64,000 bases of DNA from Opisthorchis felineus (taxonomy: Eukaryota; Platyhelminthes; Trematoda; Opisthorchiida; Opisthorchiidae), in contig SJOL01010029.1 in NCBI GenBank assembly GCA_004794785.1, positions 107,080-171,079 on the forward strand, given 5' to 3'. Shown here one piece after another: positions 61,440 through 64,000 of this stretch. Positions within the stretch are counted from its first letter, which is position 1; each line of letters begins with the position of its first letter. Both the position numbers and the translations under genes were made by a program. The notes under the pieces were generated by a model. It saw nothing but the letters and a program-made list of their open reading frames with translations, was not told the origin of the DNA and searched no databases.

Positions 61440-63060
61440 GATGAGACAAACCCTACCCTGTGCACACTCACAGTTAATTTATCTGACGTAACTTCCTAAC
61501 TCGTCCGCCTTAGAGACACCAAGTTCCCAGGCACTGACGACATCCTTTTGCTCATCTTAAAAGCTGGTGGCTCGGACATCCCCACCCTCGTCCTAAATCT
61601 CTTCAATATCTCCCTTATCACTGGCACAGTTATAAGTTTGTGGGAGCACTCCACCATTTTTCCACACTATAAGTTTGTTTCGCGAAATGCTCCAGCTAGC
61701 TATCTTGGCATCCACCATACTTGCTTCCTCTCCCGTACCCTGTAACGCCCTATCAAAGTTTCCGTTATGAATTACCCGCTTACCACCAAGACCCTCAACA
61801 CTCGACAGCATGTGTTTATGGCACGGTGGTCAGCTACCACATGCCAGGTTGATTTCTTCAATCACATTTCGTCTGCTTACGATGCCGGACTATGTACTAT
61901 TCTTATCTATCTTGATATTTGCAAGGCTTTTGACTAATTTGCCCACGGTACACTCCTCAGCAAATTGCGATCCACAGGTTTTGGTGGTTCGCTCTTGCGT
62001 TGGTTTATTTCTTACCTCACTGGGAGAACCCAGGTAACCGAAATCGGGGATCTCTCCCCATCTCATCACAAGCGGAGTTATACAGTGTAGCGTGCCTGGC
62101 CCCTTACAGTTCTTGCTAGACAGTAATAATGTCACTGAGTCGATCACCTATGAATCCCCTTTTCTATTCGCTAACGATATAAAGATAGCTTGTACGTTCA
62201 GAGCCAGTGACACAGCTTTTAATCTAGCTAACATTCAGTCTAACGTGAATTCTTTATCCCCTGGTCCTCTAACTCCTGTCTTTCTTTCGCCGTTCCAAGA
62301 TGCCGAAATCTGTCACGTTTATTCCAAATTCTCTTTGGGATGCCTATCCTTAATGGACTCTCGATTCCTACTCTTCCCGAAGTGAGAGACCTAGGCCTTA
62401 GGTATTCCTGTGCATTGAGTTTTTCCCACAATGATGGTAATGAGTGGCTAAAGCCCACAAGCTCTGTGTCCTCATTCGCTGATCTTTCCACAGTAAATCA
62501 CGTTTATTTGCCATCTTTAAGCAGTTCGTAAGACCCATTCAGGCATTTTGCTCCGAATTCACCTCACAGTATTTACAGGCATTCCGGACTGCTGTGGAGA
62601 CTGCAGCGCCCGTTTACTAAGTTCTTGTCTCAGTCGTTATCCGGACTGCCTTATCGTCTTCACCGTTTGTCACTTGGGATAGATCCTTTGTGGCTGAGGC
62701 AAATTGGGTTGAACCTAGGTCTTTTGCATCGTTTAATCTACCTACGGGCCTACATAGTTGACTGCTGCCCTGAGTCTTTTTCCTGCCCTCTATATAATGT
62801 CCGCAACTCTGATTTTCGCCCCCATTGGGCCTGTCAGACTGTTTTCAGACAAACTTTTTTCTTTGCCTGTATACCAAACTATGGATCAAGCTCCCCTCCA
62901 ACATTCGTATTTTATCCTCTCATGTAGGCTTCCAAAACACCCTTTAGTCTTACCTTTCTGTTGAAGGAGCTGAGCGTCTTTTCGCGCAAAAAGCGTACAT
63001 CAGACGCTTTCCCTGAAAGAGGCCCTAAGCCCTTCTAAATTGCACTGTCACCCAGCTGTA
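61440..63060 (+). pseudogene. Reverse transcriptase and C-terminal part of the CR1/L2-like LINE
   Basis: Text in order: GTDDILLLILKAGGSDIPTL, FNISLITGTVISLWEHSTIF, motif A IYLDICKAFD at 61906 followed at once by a stop, GFGGSLLRWFISYLTGRTQV, motif B SGVIQCSVPGP (usual SGVIQGSVLGP) and motif C FLFANDIKI at 62164 (ADD changed to AND). The C-terminal block is LSGLPYRLHRLSLGIDPLWL then RQIGLNLGLLHRLIY. At least two catalytic changes make it inactive. Confidence 0.88.
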
Positions 63061-64000
63061 CTATTACTTTGTCCCAGCATGTATACTTAACAGCTTGGAC
63101 TCTGTTGCGTTAGTCTACACATTAGTCAGCTTCCCCTATATGTTCTTGGCCATTGGTTGCTCTCTTATTTATCTCTTATACAGAAGTTTCACTTCCTGGG
63201 ACTGCATCTCCACCTGCTTTCTGAAGCTCAGATCTGTTGCCCAGTGTCTGGCGCCTGCTATCCTAACTGTTTTCAAGCCCGTCTCCAGTGACCCTATTAT
63301 ATTTCCTTACCTTCGGCCTCAAACTTCTGCTTGTAGACAACTAAATCCTTGTTCTTTCAAGCGGAGTCCCATCCCTGAATAACTCTGTAATCCCTACTTA
63401 ATGTACGGTGCTTTTCTTCGCCTAGGTCTAACTAACGTCAACCCAACCAAAGCCTTATTTCCTCAGTCTTCCGAACCATCCCGCATCCCCTGATAACGCG
63501 CAGTGCACTCACATTAAATAGTGCGTCTGGGGATGCACAATCAATAAAATACTTGCTTGGTTCCACTGCCAATTCATTAACACACACAACATCGTGTTGC
63601 ACCTCTGCTTGACATTACGGTTCACACCAACGTCTATTTGCCATAGCACACAGCCTTCGAACATCTCCGTGCTGCTCCCATGACCAAAAAGCTAGCTGCC
63701 GGGTGATTTACCTCTCCGACTCGCTTTTCCAGTGAACGCTTGCTGTTTGCTTGTTCCAACTGACTGAGCTGTTTTACTGGCCCAGCTTTCCCCCCGAACC
63801 GGATAAAAGGTCTGGTAGCTGGAGTTTTTTTATTAGTGCACAAGCCGCAATAATGACTGTTTTGTCGCTTATCACCCTGCAGATTTAGTATCATGCACAA
63901 TGAATGAAAGCTTGTGTGGTGGATGAATTCGTCCTGTTACGCTGCACCATGGTGCTTTCGTGTGCTCGCTACCCCTCCGGTAGCACGGGTGTATCACCCA
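63061..64000. other. No gene recognised, downstream of the LINE
   Basis: The pyrimidine bias of the LINE continues to about 63.5 kb, so part may be its 3' UTR. AATAAA at 63543 is a possible end. Nothing else was seen. Confidence 0.4.

Larger units (their letters stand above)
58740..63060 (+). mobile_element. CR1/L2-like LINE, decayed
   Basis: ORF1-like text (LWRLRKSKPPLRRPIVMRLK then DENVALRLLASQTLLSSIQ) lies at 58790-58945. A Ser/Thr/Pro-rich stretch runs from 59509 to 60126. The endonuclease starts at about 60200 and the reverse transcriptase runs from about 61440 to 62250, followed by a C-terminal part to about 63060. Every part has stops or shifts. The plus strand is pyrimidine-rich throughout. 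A possible AATAAA is at 63543, but the 3' end was not defined. Confidence 0.88.

Noticed and set aside
1..64000. Bacterial-type features: operons, CRISPR arrays, prophage, integrons, toxin-antitoxin pairs
   Set aside because: The window is eukaryotic; no spaced direct repeats or gene-dense coding strand were seen.

Overview
The window is nuclear DNA of a eukaryote, most likely a flatworm and probably a digenean trematode. The reasons are a spliced nuclear gene for a mitochondrial ribosomal protein, one very short intron (46 nt) beside kilobase introns, many decayed APE-type LINEs of RTE and CR1/L2 type, a Ty3/gypsy remnant and a tRNA-derived SINE. No bacterial operon, CRISPR array, rRNA or intact tRNA gene was seen. 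The species call is an inference from the repeat types and is not proven.

Two host genes can be named. An intronless UBE2A/RAD6-type ubiquitin-conjugating enzyme lies at 6893-7363 (minus). A six-exon MRPL45 (mL45) gene lies at 24339-37051 (minus). Its exons join in frame to 312 codons, every intron is GT-AG, and an AATAAA lies 85 bases past the stop. Four weaker candidate exon sets, at 6.2-8.4, 5.8-6.0, 14.3 and 54.2-54.9 kb, rest only on splice signals and open frames.

Layout: 0-5.6 kb holds RTE fragments, one bounded by an 11-bp target-site duplication. 5.6-9.8 kb holds the UBE2A-like gene and candidate exons. 9.8-13.7 kb is a decayed Ty3/gypsy element (minus). 14-24 kb is mostly old repeats, including a family with a GGGAATAAACAT-(ATT)n end and a pair of 0.4-kb direct repeats. 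24.3-37.05 kb is MRPL45, with LINE fragments in introns 1 and 5. 37.6-44.5 kb is a stack of RTE copies. The youngest (40464-43586, plus) carries an intact endonuclease/reverse-transcriptase frame. It sits with a 12-bp duplication inside an older RTE copy in the opposite orientation, and a 185-bp SINE with an 11-bp duplication lies in another part of that older copy. 44.5-58 kb is largely unassigned sequence with one LINE RT fragment. 58.7-63.1 kb is a decayed CR1/L2-like LINE.

There is no gene cluster working as a pathway. The window is two housekeeping-type genes in a repeat-rich background, and I found no evidence of a new multi-gene system. The most informative points are the nested, datable insertions, the SINE, the unusual UBE2A-like paralogue and the MRPL45 gene structure.
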